The notes beneath the pieces are model-generated. The model ran no database searches. It was given only the letters and a program-made list of their open reading frames with translations, and was not told where the DNA came from. The position numbers and the translations under genes are program-made. From Burkholderia pyrrocinia (GTDB lineage Bacteria > Pseudomonadota > Gammaproteobacteria > Burkholderiales > Burkholderiaceae): 64,000 nt of DNA. Positions 26,071 to 34,751 of the stretch are shown here, piece by piece; within the stretch, counting starts at the first letter, position 1, and each line of letters starts with the position of its first letter. The DNA lies in assembly GCF_003330765.1 (NCBI RefSeq), contig NZ_CP024903.1, positions 2,852,001 through 2,916,000 of the forward strand. The letters are read 5' to 3'.

Positions 26071-26093
26071 CCATCGAAATTACTCGCTTTCGA
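26071..26093 (+). repeat. Repeated motif, copy 3
   Basis: The 23 bases match copy 1 (6348-6370) with a single G-to-A change. It lies 192 bp upstream of the porin start and faces it; the core is ATCGAAATTACTCGCTTTCG. Confidence 0.6.
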
Positions 26094-26285
26094 TTCCGTT
26101 TCGGCTTGGGAAGAATGCGCGGTGTCATCGGAGGAGACACGACCCGACGCTGCCGGTCGCCGCGCCGCCGCGCATCGCGCGCCCCGGCGCCGCACGCGCT
26201 GCGCCGGATCGCCCCGGATGACGGGACGCGCCTCGCCGGACGCGTTCACGACAACCGATACAAGCTGGATACCCCGGAGATCTCA

Positions 26286-27437
26286 ATGAAAAAGACCCTG
26301 ACGGCGCTTGCCGTAACGGCAACCTTTGCATCCCCCGTGTTCGCGCAAAGCAGCGTCACGCTGTACGGCGTGATCGACGAAGGCCTGAACTACACGAACA
26401 ACGTCGGCACCGGCCACGTCTACGAGATGGCGAGCGGCTACGCGCAGGGCAGCCGCTGGGGCCTGAAAGGCAGCGAGGATCTCGGCGGCGGCATGAAGGC
26501 GATCTTCCAGCTCGAAAACGGCTTCGACGTGAACAGCGGCCGGCTCAACCAGGGCGGCCGCATGTTCGGCCGCCAGGCGTACGTCGGCCTGAGCCAGGCG
26601 CAGTACGGCACGCTGACGTTCGGCCGCCAGTACGACTCGGTCGTCGACTATCTCGCGCCGACCACGGCCAACGGCAACTGGGGCGGCTACCTGCTCGCGC
26701 ACCCGTTCGACAACGACAACACCGACAACTCGTTCCGCCTCGACAACACCGTGAAGTACGCGAGCCCGAACTTCGGCGGCTTCCAGTTCGGCGGCGCATA
26801 CAGCTTCAGCAACAGCACGAGCTTCTCGGATAACCGCGCGTACAGCTTCGGCGCGCAATACCAGAACAACGGGCTGCTGATCGGCGCCGCGTACCTGCAG
26901 GCGAACCATCCGGGCGACGGCTCGGCCGGCGCGATCACCGCGAACGACGCGAGCTACATCGCCGAGCGCATGCGCGTGTTCGGCGCGGGCATCAACTACA
27001 CGTTCGGGCCCGCGACGGTCGGCTTCGCGTACACGAACTCGAACTACAAGAACCCGACCGGCAACGGCTACCTCGGCACGCCGGGCGCGATCATCGCGCC
27101 GGGAGCGACGGTCAGCGCGATCAAGTACCAGAACTTCGAGGTGAACGGCGCGTACCAGATCACGCCGGCGTTCATGGTCGGTGCGCAGTACGTGCTGTCG
27201 CTCGAGAAGTACGACGCGTCGACCGGCAACGCGAAGCCGAAGATCCACTCGGCCGGGCTGATGGCCGACTACAACCTGTCGAAGCGCACCGACGTGTACG
27301 TGCAGGCCGCGTACCAGCATATCGCCGGCGACAAGACGAACTCGATCCTCGACAACGCGTTCATCCCCGGCACCGACGCGCCGTCGTCGACGTCGAACCA
27401 GGTGGCCGTGCGTCTCGCGCTGCGCCACAAGTTCTGA
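26286..27437 (+). CDS. Outer-membrane porin, Burkholderia Omp38/OpcP type
   Basis: 383 aa with signal peptide MKKTLTALAVTATFASPVFA and mature start QSSVTLYGVIDEGLNYTNN, the classic beta-proteobacterial trimeric porin opening. The KGSEDLGGGMKAIFQLENGF and FGRQAYVGLSQAQYGTLTFGRQYD blocks are diagnostic, and the chain ends in the outer-membrane sorting signal VRLALRHKF (C-terminal Phe). Sixteen-stranded general diffusion porin for small hydrophilic solutes. GGAG lies 6 nt before the ATG; a terminator follows. Its position opposite the betaine importer may link solute entry across both membranes. Confidence 0.95.
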   Translation: MKKTLTALAVTATFASPVFAQSSVTLYGVIDEGLNYTNNVGTGHVYEMASGYAQGSRWGLKGSEDLGGGMKAIFQLENGFDVNSGRLNQGGRMFGRQAYVGLSQAQYGTLTFGRQYDSVVDYLAPTTANGNWGGYLLAHPFDNDNTDNSFRLDNTVKYASPNFGGFQFGGAYSFSNSTSFSDNRAYSFGAQYQNNGLLIGAAYLQANHPGDGSAGAITANDASYIAERMRVFGAGINYTFGPATVGFAYTNSNYKNPTGNGYLGTPGAIIAPGATVSAIKYQNFEVNGAYQITPAFMVGAQYVLSLEKYDASTGNAKPKIHSAGLMADYNLSKRTDVYVQAAYQHIAGDKTNSILDNAFIPGTDAPSSTSNQVAVRLALRHKF

Positions 27438-27496
27438 CGCGTCCCGGTTCTCCGTTCTTCACGCGACACCCGGGCCGGTCGGCCCGAGGTGTCTTC

Positions 27497-27533
27497 GCCC
27501 GCCCTCAGGCGCCAGCCTGCCGGCGGGCTTTTT
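27497..27533 (+). terminator. Rho-independent terminator after the porin
   Basis: GCCCGCC (27497-27503) pairs with GGCGGGC (27522-27528); the stem is followed directly by five T residues (27529-27533). The loop of 18 nt is somewhat long. Confidence 0.65.
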
Positions 27534-27764
27534 CATCGGCGCGGCAATGCCTGACCGGCCGATCCGGCCGGACTCGGTAAACACCGCGCGATCGCCCCGT
27601 CAACCGTGACAGGTCAACCGCCGGCGATCCGCCGATACACTGTGGGCGATCCCGCCGGCCGGCATCCGCGATAGCCGCGATGCCGGCCGGTGCATTCATT
27701 GCGCACGGCCTGCCGCTTTCCGCCCGCACCCCGCGCGTTCCGCACGTCCCCCAAGGAGTTTCAC

Positions 27765-27932
27765 TTGAAGCACTGGCGCCGCGCACTGTTCGCATTCGCC
27801 GCCGGCCTCCCGGCCGCCGCGTCCTCTTATGCCCGTCCCGTCTGCACCGTCGTCGCCGACGCCGGCCTGCGCTCGCGCGACACGTTCCTGGCCGCGCTGC
27901 CGGCGCTCGCGAAACCGGCGCGGCCGCAATGA
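27765..27932 (+). pseudogene. Internally deleted class D (OXA-type) beta-lactamase remnant, 55 codons
   Basis: A TTG start with AAGGAG 6 nt upstream opens an uninterrupted 55-codon frame. It begins with a signal peptide (HWRRALFAFAAGLPAAASSYA) and then RPVCTVVADA, the start of mature Burkholderia OXA enzymes. This runs straight into GLRSRDTFLAALPALAKP, which matches the last residues of the same enzymes (pattern AGxRxRxxFLxxLPxL). All catalytic motifs in between (STFK, SxV, YGN, KTG; some 200 residues) are missing. So the gene kept both ends, the frame and its ribosome site but lost the enzyme. The stop overlaps the acyltransferase ATG. Family recognition is from memory of OXA-57-like sequences. 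Confidence 0.72.
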
Positions 27933-29068
27933 GCGCCGGGCCGCGCAATGCGCGGATCGACCTGCTGCGCGGCGTGTCGATCCTGCTCGTCCTGCTGCAT
28001 CACTTCAACATCGCGTATCCGCTGCGCGACACGGCGCTCGCGCGCGTGCTCGGCTGGAACACGATCCATGCGATCGTGCGCAACGGCAACTATGGCGTGA
28101 CGATGTTCTTCGCGATCTCGGGCTACCTGATCACGTCGAATGCGCGCCGGCGCTGGGGCAGCCTCGGCGCGCTCGACGTGCGCGCGTTCTATGTGTCGCG
28201 CGTCGCGCGGATCGTCCCGTGCCTGCTCCTGCTGCTCGCGCTCGTCAACGGCCTCGCGGCGGCCGGCGTGCCGATCTTCGCGAACCATGCGCCGCAGGGC
28301 ATCGCCGTGTCGTTCTGGCGCGTGAATCTCGCGTCGCTCACGTTCTGGATGAACGTGCTGATCGGCGCAGCCGGATGGGTCAACTACGCGCTCGGCGTGC
28401 TGTGGTCGCTGTCGGTCGAAGAGGTGTTCTACCTGTCGTTTCCGCTGCTGTGCATCGTCCTGCGCCGCGACACGCGGCTGTTCGCGTTCTGGCTGCTGGT
28501 CGCCGCGATCGGTCCCGTGTACCGCTTCACGCATCCGGGCGACGAAGGCGGTTTTCTCTACGCGTACTTCGCGTGCTTCGACGGCATCGCGATCGGGTGC
28601 TGCACCGCGTTGCTCGCCGAACGCGCACGCTGGCAGGTGCTCGCGGCAGCGCCGGTGCAATGGCTCGCAGCAGCGGCGATGACGGTGCTCTACCTCGCGT
28701 GGCCGATCGCCGAGAGCCATGTCATCGGCGTATCCGCGATGGCGCTCGGCACGGCCGTGCTGCTGATCGGCGCACATGCCGAACGCGAACGCGCGCACGG
28801 CCGCATGCTCGCGCCGCTGCGCTGGAGCGGCCGGCTCAGCTACGAGCTGTATCTGTTCCACCTGATCGTGCTCGGCGCGCTGCGCACGTTCTGGCCACCG
28901 TCTGCCACGCATGGTGACGGCAAGCTGGCATTGCTCGTCGCGTATCTGATGCTGTCGGCCGGCTTGAGCGCGATCATCGCGCGCGGCTATGCGACACCGC
29001 TCGACCGCGCCATCAAGCGGGTTGCGTCGCGGCCTGCGGCGCGCGTGCCGGACGGCGCGCGCTTCTAG
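27929..29068 (+). CDS. Acyltransferase 3 family membrane protein
   Basis: 379 aa, starting at an ATG that overlaps the stop of the beta-lactamase remnant (ATGA). The family Arg-x10-His motif is visible near the N-terminus (RNARIDLLRGVSILLVLLHHF), followed by about ten membrane helices and the conserved SLSVEEVFYLSFP region (about residue 160). Transfers acyl (often acetyl) groups to surface carbohydrates at the inner membrane. Its target is unknown; no polysaccharide genes adjoin it. Because it has no ribosome site of its own, its translation may depend on the 55-codon remnant upstream. Confidence 0.88.
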   Translation: MSAGPRNARIDLLRGVSILLVLLHHFNIAYPLRDTALARVLGWNTIHAIVRNGNYGVTMFFAISGYLITSNARRRWGSLGALDVRAFYVSRVARIVPCLLLLLALVNGLAAAGVPIFANHAPQGIAVSFWRVNLASLTFWMNVLIGAAGWVNYALGVLWSLSVEEVFYLSFPLLCIVLRRDTRLFAFWLLVAAIGPVYRFTHPGDEGGFLYAYFACFDGIAIGCCTALLAERARWQVLAAAPVQWLAAAAMTVLYLAWPIAESHVIGVSAMALGTAVLLIGAHAERERAHGRMLAPLRWSGRLSYELYLFHLIVLGALRTFWPPSATHGDGKLALLVAYLMLSAGLSAIIARGYATPLDRAIKRVASRPAARVPDGARF

Positions 29069-29224
29069 CGCGCGATCGGCAATCCCTGCCGGGTGGCAGC
29101 GGGCCAAGGGAAAAATTGGCCGAGCCCCTGCCGTACCGCAAGACGGGCCGGTTCCCCCCGGCGTCGATGCTTTCGAAAACCGGAAGGAACTGTACGACTT
29201 CTGAAAGGATGCGGCGCGGCTGCG

Positions 29225-29815
29225 TCAATCGACGTGTTCGACGGTGGCGCTGCGCACGGTCACGATTCGCGCAGGCGGAATATTTGCCCAGACGATACGA
29301 CTGCCGCAGGCAACAAATGCCGAATCGCCCAGCGGATGACGGCGGGGCGAACGCAAGTCGTATGTAAATTGAATCATCACGCCGTCTGCCGACAGCACGC
29401 GATGACATTGATCGATGATGGCCGTCACGTCCTGGCGCGGCAGCGTGCGCAGCGGCAGGCACGACACGATCGCATCGACCCGCGCGTCGGGCGGCAGCAG
29501 CCGCTCGAGCTGCCGCGCGTCGCCCGACACGATCGAGATGCCCGGAAAGCGTATGCGCAGGTGCCGCACGAACGCCGGCGAACGCTCGACCACCACGAGG
29601 CGCCGTGGCGCGACGCCGCGTTCGAGCAACGCCGCGGTGATCGCGCCGGTGCCGCCGCCGAGTTCGACGACCAGCCCGTCGCCGTCCGGCACCGCGTCGG
29701 CCATCTCGCGCGCCAGATGCCGCGAACTGGGGCACAACGCGCCCACCGCGGCCGGACGGCCGACCCACTCGCGCACGAACAGTGCCGAGACACGCCACAT
29801 GTTCGGCCTGATCAT
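29225..29815 (-). CDS. Class I SAM-dependent methyltransferase (PmtA/KsgA-like)
   Basis: 196 aa from ATG 29815 (MIRPNMWRVSALFVREW); ATG 29800 is an alternative. SAM-binding motif I is VVELGGGTGAITAALLERG (about residues 46-64), motif II LVVVERSPAFVRHL, and a motif IV-like DAIVSCLPLRTLP replaces the NPPY of rRNA methylases. This pattern is closest to the phospholipid N-methyltransferase (PmtA) group, which methylates phosphatidylethanolamine toward phosphatidylcholine; I regard that as plausible, not shown. Preceded by an overlapping 29-codon ORF. Confidence 0.8.
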   Translation of the reverse strand: MIRPNMWRVSALFVREWVGRPAAVGALCPSSRHLAREMADAVPDGDGLVVELGGGTGAITAALLERGVAPRRLVVVERSPAFVRHLRIRFPGISIVSGDARQLERLLPPDARVDAIVSCLPLRTLPRQDVTAIIDQCHRVLSADGVMIQFTYDLRSPRRHPLGDSAFVACGSRIVWANIPPARIVTVRSATVEHVD

Positions 29816-29901
29816 TGGCCGACCTTGACCGGTTGCGCCGTCGGCTTCGACATGCCGGCGACTTCGTGGGACAGGGCTACGGCGACACAGGGCTTGTTCA
29901 T
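29812..29901 (-). CDS. 29-codon ORF coupled to the methyltransferase
   Basis: ATG at 29901 has a near-perfect AGGAGG 6 nt upstream, much better than that of the methyltransferase. It encodes MNKPCVAVALSHEVAGMSKP and nine more residues and stops in a TGA overlapping the methyltransferase ATG (ATGA). It may be a translated leader that couples initiation of the methyltransferase, or a small protein. No membrane helix. No homologue known to me. Confidence 0.5.
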   Translation of the reverse strand: MNKPCVAVALSHEVAGMSKPTAQPVKVGQ

Positions 29902-30023
29902 GCGCATCCTCCTGGACGAATCGGTCCGTCGCAGGAAGAGCGACGATCAAATCGATTCTAGGAAACGCAATATTAAGGCGACGTGAAGATTGTCCCTAAT
30001 ACGTCGCAGTGCTGCACGCGCGA

Positions 30024-30053
30024 GCCGGTGCCGGTGCCGGTGCCGGCGCCGGA
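30024..30053. repeat. Hexanucleotide tandem repeat (GCCGGT)
   Basis: Three perfect GCCGGT units (30024-30041) followed by two variants (GCCGGC, GCCGGA). It lies 7 nt beyond the stop codon of the minus-strand aldo/keto reductase, so it cannot shift that frame. Confidence 0.6.
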
Positions 30054-30060
30054 TGCCGGA

Positions 30061-31098
<1,038 letters not shown>

Positions 31099-31103
31099 CT
31101 AGG

Positions 31104-31121
31104 TTGATAGATACCGCTCAA
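31104..31121. promoter_or_regulatory. Candidate LysR operator between aldo/keto reductase and LysR
   Basis: TTGA-N10-TCAA (31104-31121) is an interrupted palindrome of LysR-box form (T-N11-A core). It lies 60 bp upstream of the reductase start and 44 bp upstream of the LysR start. Confidence 0.5.
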
Positions 31122-31164
31122 CAATCGGCGTACTCTTTCATGCGTTATTGAGGAAATTTCATCA

Positions 31165-32085
31165 ATGCTCCGCACCGGCCTCGGCGAACTGACGACCTTC
31201 ATCACGATCGCGGAGCAGCGCAGCTTCAGCGGCGCGGCCCGCATCCTGGGCGTGTCGCCGTCAGCGCTGAGCCATGCGATCCGCCACCTCGAAGCACGGC
31301 TCGGCGTGCGGCTGTTCAACCGCACGACCCGCTCCGTCGCGCTGACGGAGGCCGGCGAACAGCTGCTGCTGCGCGTACGGCCCGCCGTCACCGACCTCGA
31401 AGACGCGCTGAACGACGCCGCGACCGCCCGCAATCGCCCGTCCGGCCAGATCCGGATCAGCGCATCGGAATCCGCTTCGCGCCCGCTCATCCGGCACGTG
31501 TTGCCCGGTTTCGTCGCACGGTATCCGGATATTCACGTCGAATTCGTCGTGGATTCGCGGCTGATCGATATCGTCGACCAAGGCTTCGACGCCGGCATCC
31601 GCGTACACGAGGACGTGCCGCGCGACATGATCGCCGTGAAGTTCGGCGACGCGGTCCGCTTCATCACGGTTGCATCGCCCGCGTACTTGTCGTGTCACGC
31701 GCCGCCGGAGAGCCCGCAGGACCTTACGCGTCACCGGTGCATCCGGTTCCGGTTCGAAAGCGGCGCGATCTTTCGCTGGGATCTGATGCGCAACGGCAAG
31801 AACGTCAGCGTGGACGTCGACGGACCGATGACGCTCGGCAACCCGAACCTGATGGTCGAAGCGGCGCTGGCCGGCATCGGGATCGCATGGGTAACGGAAT
31901 CGCGCGTCACCGACCATCTGGCTTCCGGGCGGCTGGTGCGCGTGCTGCCCGGGTGGGAGCAGAATTTCGACAGCCTGTGCCTGTACTACCCGGCGAACCG
32001 TCATCCGCCGGCCGCGCTGCGGCTGTTCGTCGAGGCCGTGCGCGAGTGGGCGACGCAGCCCCGGCCGGTCGACAACGAATCGTGA
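31165..32085 (+). CDS. LysR-family regulator, divergent from aldo/keto reductase
   Basis: 306 aa. HTH about residues 4-63 (ITIAEQRSFSGAARILGVSPSALSHAIRHLE as a unit). The effector domain begins GQIRISASESASRPLIRHVLPGF and includes PDIHVEFVVDSRLIDIVDQGFDAGIR, typical of the DsdC/YafC-like branch that often neighbours oxidoreductases. Probably controls the divergent reductase through the palindrome at 31104. It is followed at 39 bp by the convergent poxB gene. Confidence 0.92.
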   Translation: MLRTGLGELTTFITIAEQRSFSGAARILGVSPSALSHAIRHLEARLGVRLFNRTTRSVALTEAGEQLLLRVRPAVTDLEDALNDAATARNRPSGQIRISASESASRPLIRHVLPGFVARYPDIHVEFVVDSRLIDIVDQGFDAGIRVHEDVPRDMIAVKFGDAVRFITVASPAYLSCHAPPESPQDLTRHRCIRFRFESGAIFRWDLMRNGKNVSVDVDGPMTLGNPNLMVEAALAGIGIAWVTESRVTDHLASGRLVRVLPGWEQNFDSLCLYYPANRHPPAALRLFVEAVREWATQPRPVDNES

Positions 32086-32124
32086 ACCGCGCGCGCCGCA
32101 CGATGCAGCGCGCCCGGCGCCGCC

Positions 32125-33846
32125 TCACCTCAGGTTGGTTCTCGCGAGCTCGACAATCTCGTCGCCGCGCCCGCTGAGGATCGCGCGCAGCATGAACAGG
32201 CTGAAGCCCTTCGCATGCGCGATCTCGATCTTCGGCGGCATCGCGAGCTCGTATTTCGACGTGACGACGTCGACGACGGCCGGCCCGTCATGCTCGAACG
32301 CCATGCTCAACGCGTGCTCGACGTTCTCCGAATGTTCGACGCGCACGCTGAAGATGCCCGCGCCCTTCGCGATCGCCGCGAAGTCGGTCGGGCTCAGGTC
32401 GACGTTCGTGTCGAGATAGCCGGCCGCCTTCAGCTCCATCGACACGAAGCCGAGCAGGCTGTTGTTGTACACGACGATCTTGATCGGCAGGTTGAGCTGG
32501 CGCGCGCTCAGCAGATCGCCGAGCAGCATCGACAGCCCGCCGTCGCCGGACAGCGACACCACCTGCCGCCCCGCATGCGCGCCCTGCGCGCCGAGCGCCT
32601 GCGGCATCGCGTTCGCCATCGAGCCGTGGTTGAACGAGCCGTGCAGTTGCCGCTTGCCGTTCATCGTCAGGTAGCGCGCAGCCCACAGCGTCGGCGTGCC
32701 GACGTCGGCCGTGAAAATCGCATCGTCGGCCGCGACTTCGTCGACGATCTTCGTCAGGTATTGCGGATGGATGGCACGGCCCGGCGGCTCGGCCACCGCG
32801 AGATCGTCGAGCCCCTTGCGCGCGGCCGCGTAGTGCTTCAGCGCATTCTCCAGAAAGCGCCGCTGGGTCTTGCGCGTGAGGCGCGGCAGCAGCGCCGCGA
32901 TCGTTTCCTTCACGGTGCCGACGAGGCCCAGCGCGAGCGGCGCGCGATGCCCGAGCTGCGAGCCCTTCCAGTCGATTTGCGCGACCTTCGCGTTCGACGG
33001 ATAGAACGGCCGGTACGGAAAATCCGTGCCGAGCATCAGCAGCGTGTCGCACGATTCCATCGCGTGATAGCCCGAGCTGAAGCCGATCAGCCCCGTCATC
33101 CCGACGTCGAACGGGTTGTCCCATTCGACGAACTGCTTGCCGCGCAGCGCATGCACGACCGGCGCGCCGAGCGTATCGGCCAGCGCGACCACTTCGTCGT
33201 GCGCGCCCTGCGTGCCGCTGCCGCACAGCAGCGTGACCGCGTCGGACCCGTTGAGCAGCGCCGCGAGCCGGTCGAGGTCGGCATCGGCCGGCAGGATCGA
33301 CGGCGGGGACGATTCGCTCCACGCCGGCGCTTCTTCCGGGCCGTCGCCGAGCGCGATGTCGCCCGGCAGCACGATCACCGCGACGCCGCGCTCGTCGATC
33401 GCCGTGCGCATCGCGCGCGCGAGCACGCGCGGGAACTGCGACGCGTTCGTCACCAGCTCCGCGAAGTGGCTGCACTCGCGGAACAGTTCCTGCGGGTGGG
33501 TTTCCTGGAAGTAGCCGAGGCCGATCTCGGTCGACGGGATGTGCGCGGCGATCGCAAGCACCGGCTGGTGATTGCGGTGACAGTCGTACAGCCCGTTGAT
33601 CAGGTGCAGGTTGCCGGGGCCGCAACTGCCCGCGCACACCGCGAGCCGCCCGGTCGACGCCGCATCCGCGCCGGCCGCGAACGCCGCGCTTTCCTCGTGG
33701 CGCGTATGCATCCACCGGATCGAGCCGATCTGGCCCAGGCTGAACGACAGGCCGTTCAGGCTGTCGCCCGTCACGCCCCAGATGCGCTCGACGCCCGCCG
33801 CAGCCAGCGTCTTCGCCAGGTATTCCGCCATCGTCTGTCTTGCCAT
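32125..33846 (-). CDS. poxB: Pyruvate dehydrogenase (quinone) / pyruvate oxidase
   Basis: 573 aa, the same length as E. coli PoxB (572). ThDP family architecture: Pyr domain (about 4-165, activating Glu in [14 protein letters not shown]), central FAD-binding domain (about 190-330), PP domain (about 365-530) with the ThDP motif [13 protein letters not shown]...NN (about 432-460). The C-terminal membrane-binding tail ([23 protein letters not shown]) matches the lipid-activated segment of PoxB. Converts pyruvate to acetate and CO2, passing electrons to ubiquinone. ATG at 33846; the frame upstream to 34050 is not conserved. Monocistronic by context. Confidence 0.93.
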   Translation of the reverse strand: MARQTMAEYLAKTLAAAGVERIWGVTGDSLNGLSFSLGQIGSIRWMHTRHEESAAFAAGADAASTGRLAVCAGSCGPGNLHLINGLYDCHRNHQPVLAIAAHIPSTEIGLGYFQETHPQELFRECSHFAELVTNASQFPRVLARAMRTAIDERGVAVIVLPGDIALGDGPEEAPAWSESSPPSILPADADLDRLAALLNGSDAVTLLCGSGTQGAHDEVVALADTLGAPVVHALRGKQFVEWDNPFDVGMTGLIGFSSGYHAMESCDTLLMLGTDFPYRPFYPSNAKVAQIDWKGSQLGHRAPLALGLVGTVKETIAALLPRLTRKTQRRFLENALKHYAAARKGLDDLAVAEPPGRAIHPQYLTKIVDEVAADDAIFTADVGTPTLWAARYLTMNGKRQLHGSFNHGSMANAMPQALGAQGAHAGRQVVSLSGDGGLSMLLGDLLSARQLNLPIKIVVYNNSLLGFVSMELKAAGYLDTNVDLSPTDFAAIAKGAGIFSVRVEHSENVEHALSMAFEHDGPAVVDVVTSKYELAMPPKIEIAHAKGFSLFMLRAILSGRGDEIVELARTNLR

Positions 33847-34074
33847 GATGCCCTCGCTCGTTGATGGGTCGTCACACGATTGATCCGGCTCCGGCGGCCG
33901 CCCTCGCCGCCGACCGGACGAGCATACGCGATCGTCCCGCGCGGCGTCGCGACGATGCGGACGCGTCGCGCGGTCACGCGGCAGCGACCGCGCTCGCATC
34001 GGTCCGTTCCTTTCGGCCAGGTCGGGCAATCGCCGCCGTTTCGTCGGCAACCGGGCAGGCAGGCACGCGCGCGC

Positions 34075-34602
34075 TCAACTCCAGTCCGACGCCGACTCGT
34101 CCGGATCGACGAGCGTCAGGCCCGCCGCCGGCAGCGGCAGCGCGGTCTTGTAACGCACCTGCTTCAGCGCGAAGCTCGACCGGATGTTCGACACGCCGGG
34201 AATCGTCGTCAGACGCTCGATGATGAAACGTTCGAGCGTGCGCATGTCCGGCATCACGACGCGCAGCAGATAGTCTGCGTCGCCCGACATCAGGTAGCAC
34301 TCCATCACCTCGGGCCGCTGCGAAATCGCCTCCTCGAAGCGCCGCAGCGCATCCTCGACCTGTTTCTCGAGGCTGACCTGGATGAACACGTTGATCCGCA
34401 GGCCGAGCGGCTCGGGATCGAGCAGCGTGACCTGCTGCCTGAACAGCCCGAGTTTCTCGAGCGCGCGCACGCGGTTGAAGCACGGCGTCGACGACAGGTT
34501 CACCGCGCGCGCGAGCTCCGCGTTCGTGATCCGCGCGTTCTGCTGAAGCTGGTTCAGGATGCCGATGTCGATGCGGTCGAGCCGCTTGGGCGAGGTGCTC
34601 AT
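34075..34602 (-). CDS. Lrp/AsnC-family regulator (MdeR-like position)
   Basis: 175 aa. N-terminal HTH ([20 protein letters not shown], then [22 protein letters not shown]) and C-terminal RAM ligand-binding domain ([20 protein letters not shown]). ATG 34602 preferred over 34635. Divergent (149-bp gap) from a large 2-oxoacid dehydrogenase E1, the same layout as mdeR/mdeB of the pseudomonad methionine-degradation locus but without mdeA. Two GAATATT boxes in the gap are likely binding sites, so it probably activates the E1 gene in response to an amino acid. Confidence 0.9.
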   Translation of the reverse strand: MSTSPKRLDRIDIGILNQLQQNARITNAELARAVNLSSTPCFNRVRALEKLGLFRQQVTLLDPEPLGLRINVFIQVSLEKQVEDALRRFEEAISQRPEVMECYLMSGDADYLLRVVMPDMRTLERFIIERLTTIPGVSNIRSSFALKQVRYKTALPLPAAGLTLVDPDESASDWS

Positions 34603-34607
34603 AGTTT

Positions 34608-34643
34608 GAATATTCCTGATCTCAAGACGATTCAAGAATATTT
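34608..34643. promoter_or_regulatory. Pair of GAATATT boxes, probable Lrp-family binding sites
   Basis: GAATATTC (34608-34615) and GAATATTT (34636-34643) start 28 bp apart, close to three helical turns, in an AT-rich island between the divergent Lrp and E1 genes. Lrp dimers usually bind such spaced AT-rich palindromes. Confidence 0.5.
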
Positions 34644-34751
34644 ACACTATCCGGCGGCAAATTCCCACCGAAATCAGACGCAAATTCTGTGAGCCGGCGC
34701 GTAGCATGAGTCTCCTTGATGCGTGCCTCCGCCGGCGCGCGGGGGACTCAC

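Larger units (their letters stand above)
25724..26285. other. Divergent intergenic region between betaine ABC operon and porin
   Basis: 562 bp without a convincing gene. It holds two inverted copies of the 20-nt motif (25835-25854 and 26071-26093), about 216 bp apart. The space between is GC-rich and unremarkable. Open frames crossing it have no ribosome site and are Arg/Pro-rich, so I treat them as chance. Confidence 0.5.

Noticed and set aside
30024..30053. Phase-variation repeat
   Set aside because: The hexamer units lie outside any gene and would not change a reading frame; too few units to be a likely switch.
32215..33864. 549-codon plus-strand frame opposite poxB
   Set aside because: Arg/His-rich shadow of poxB.
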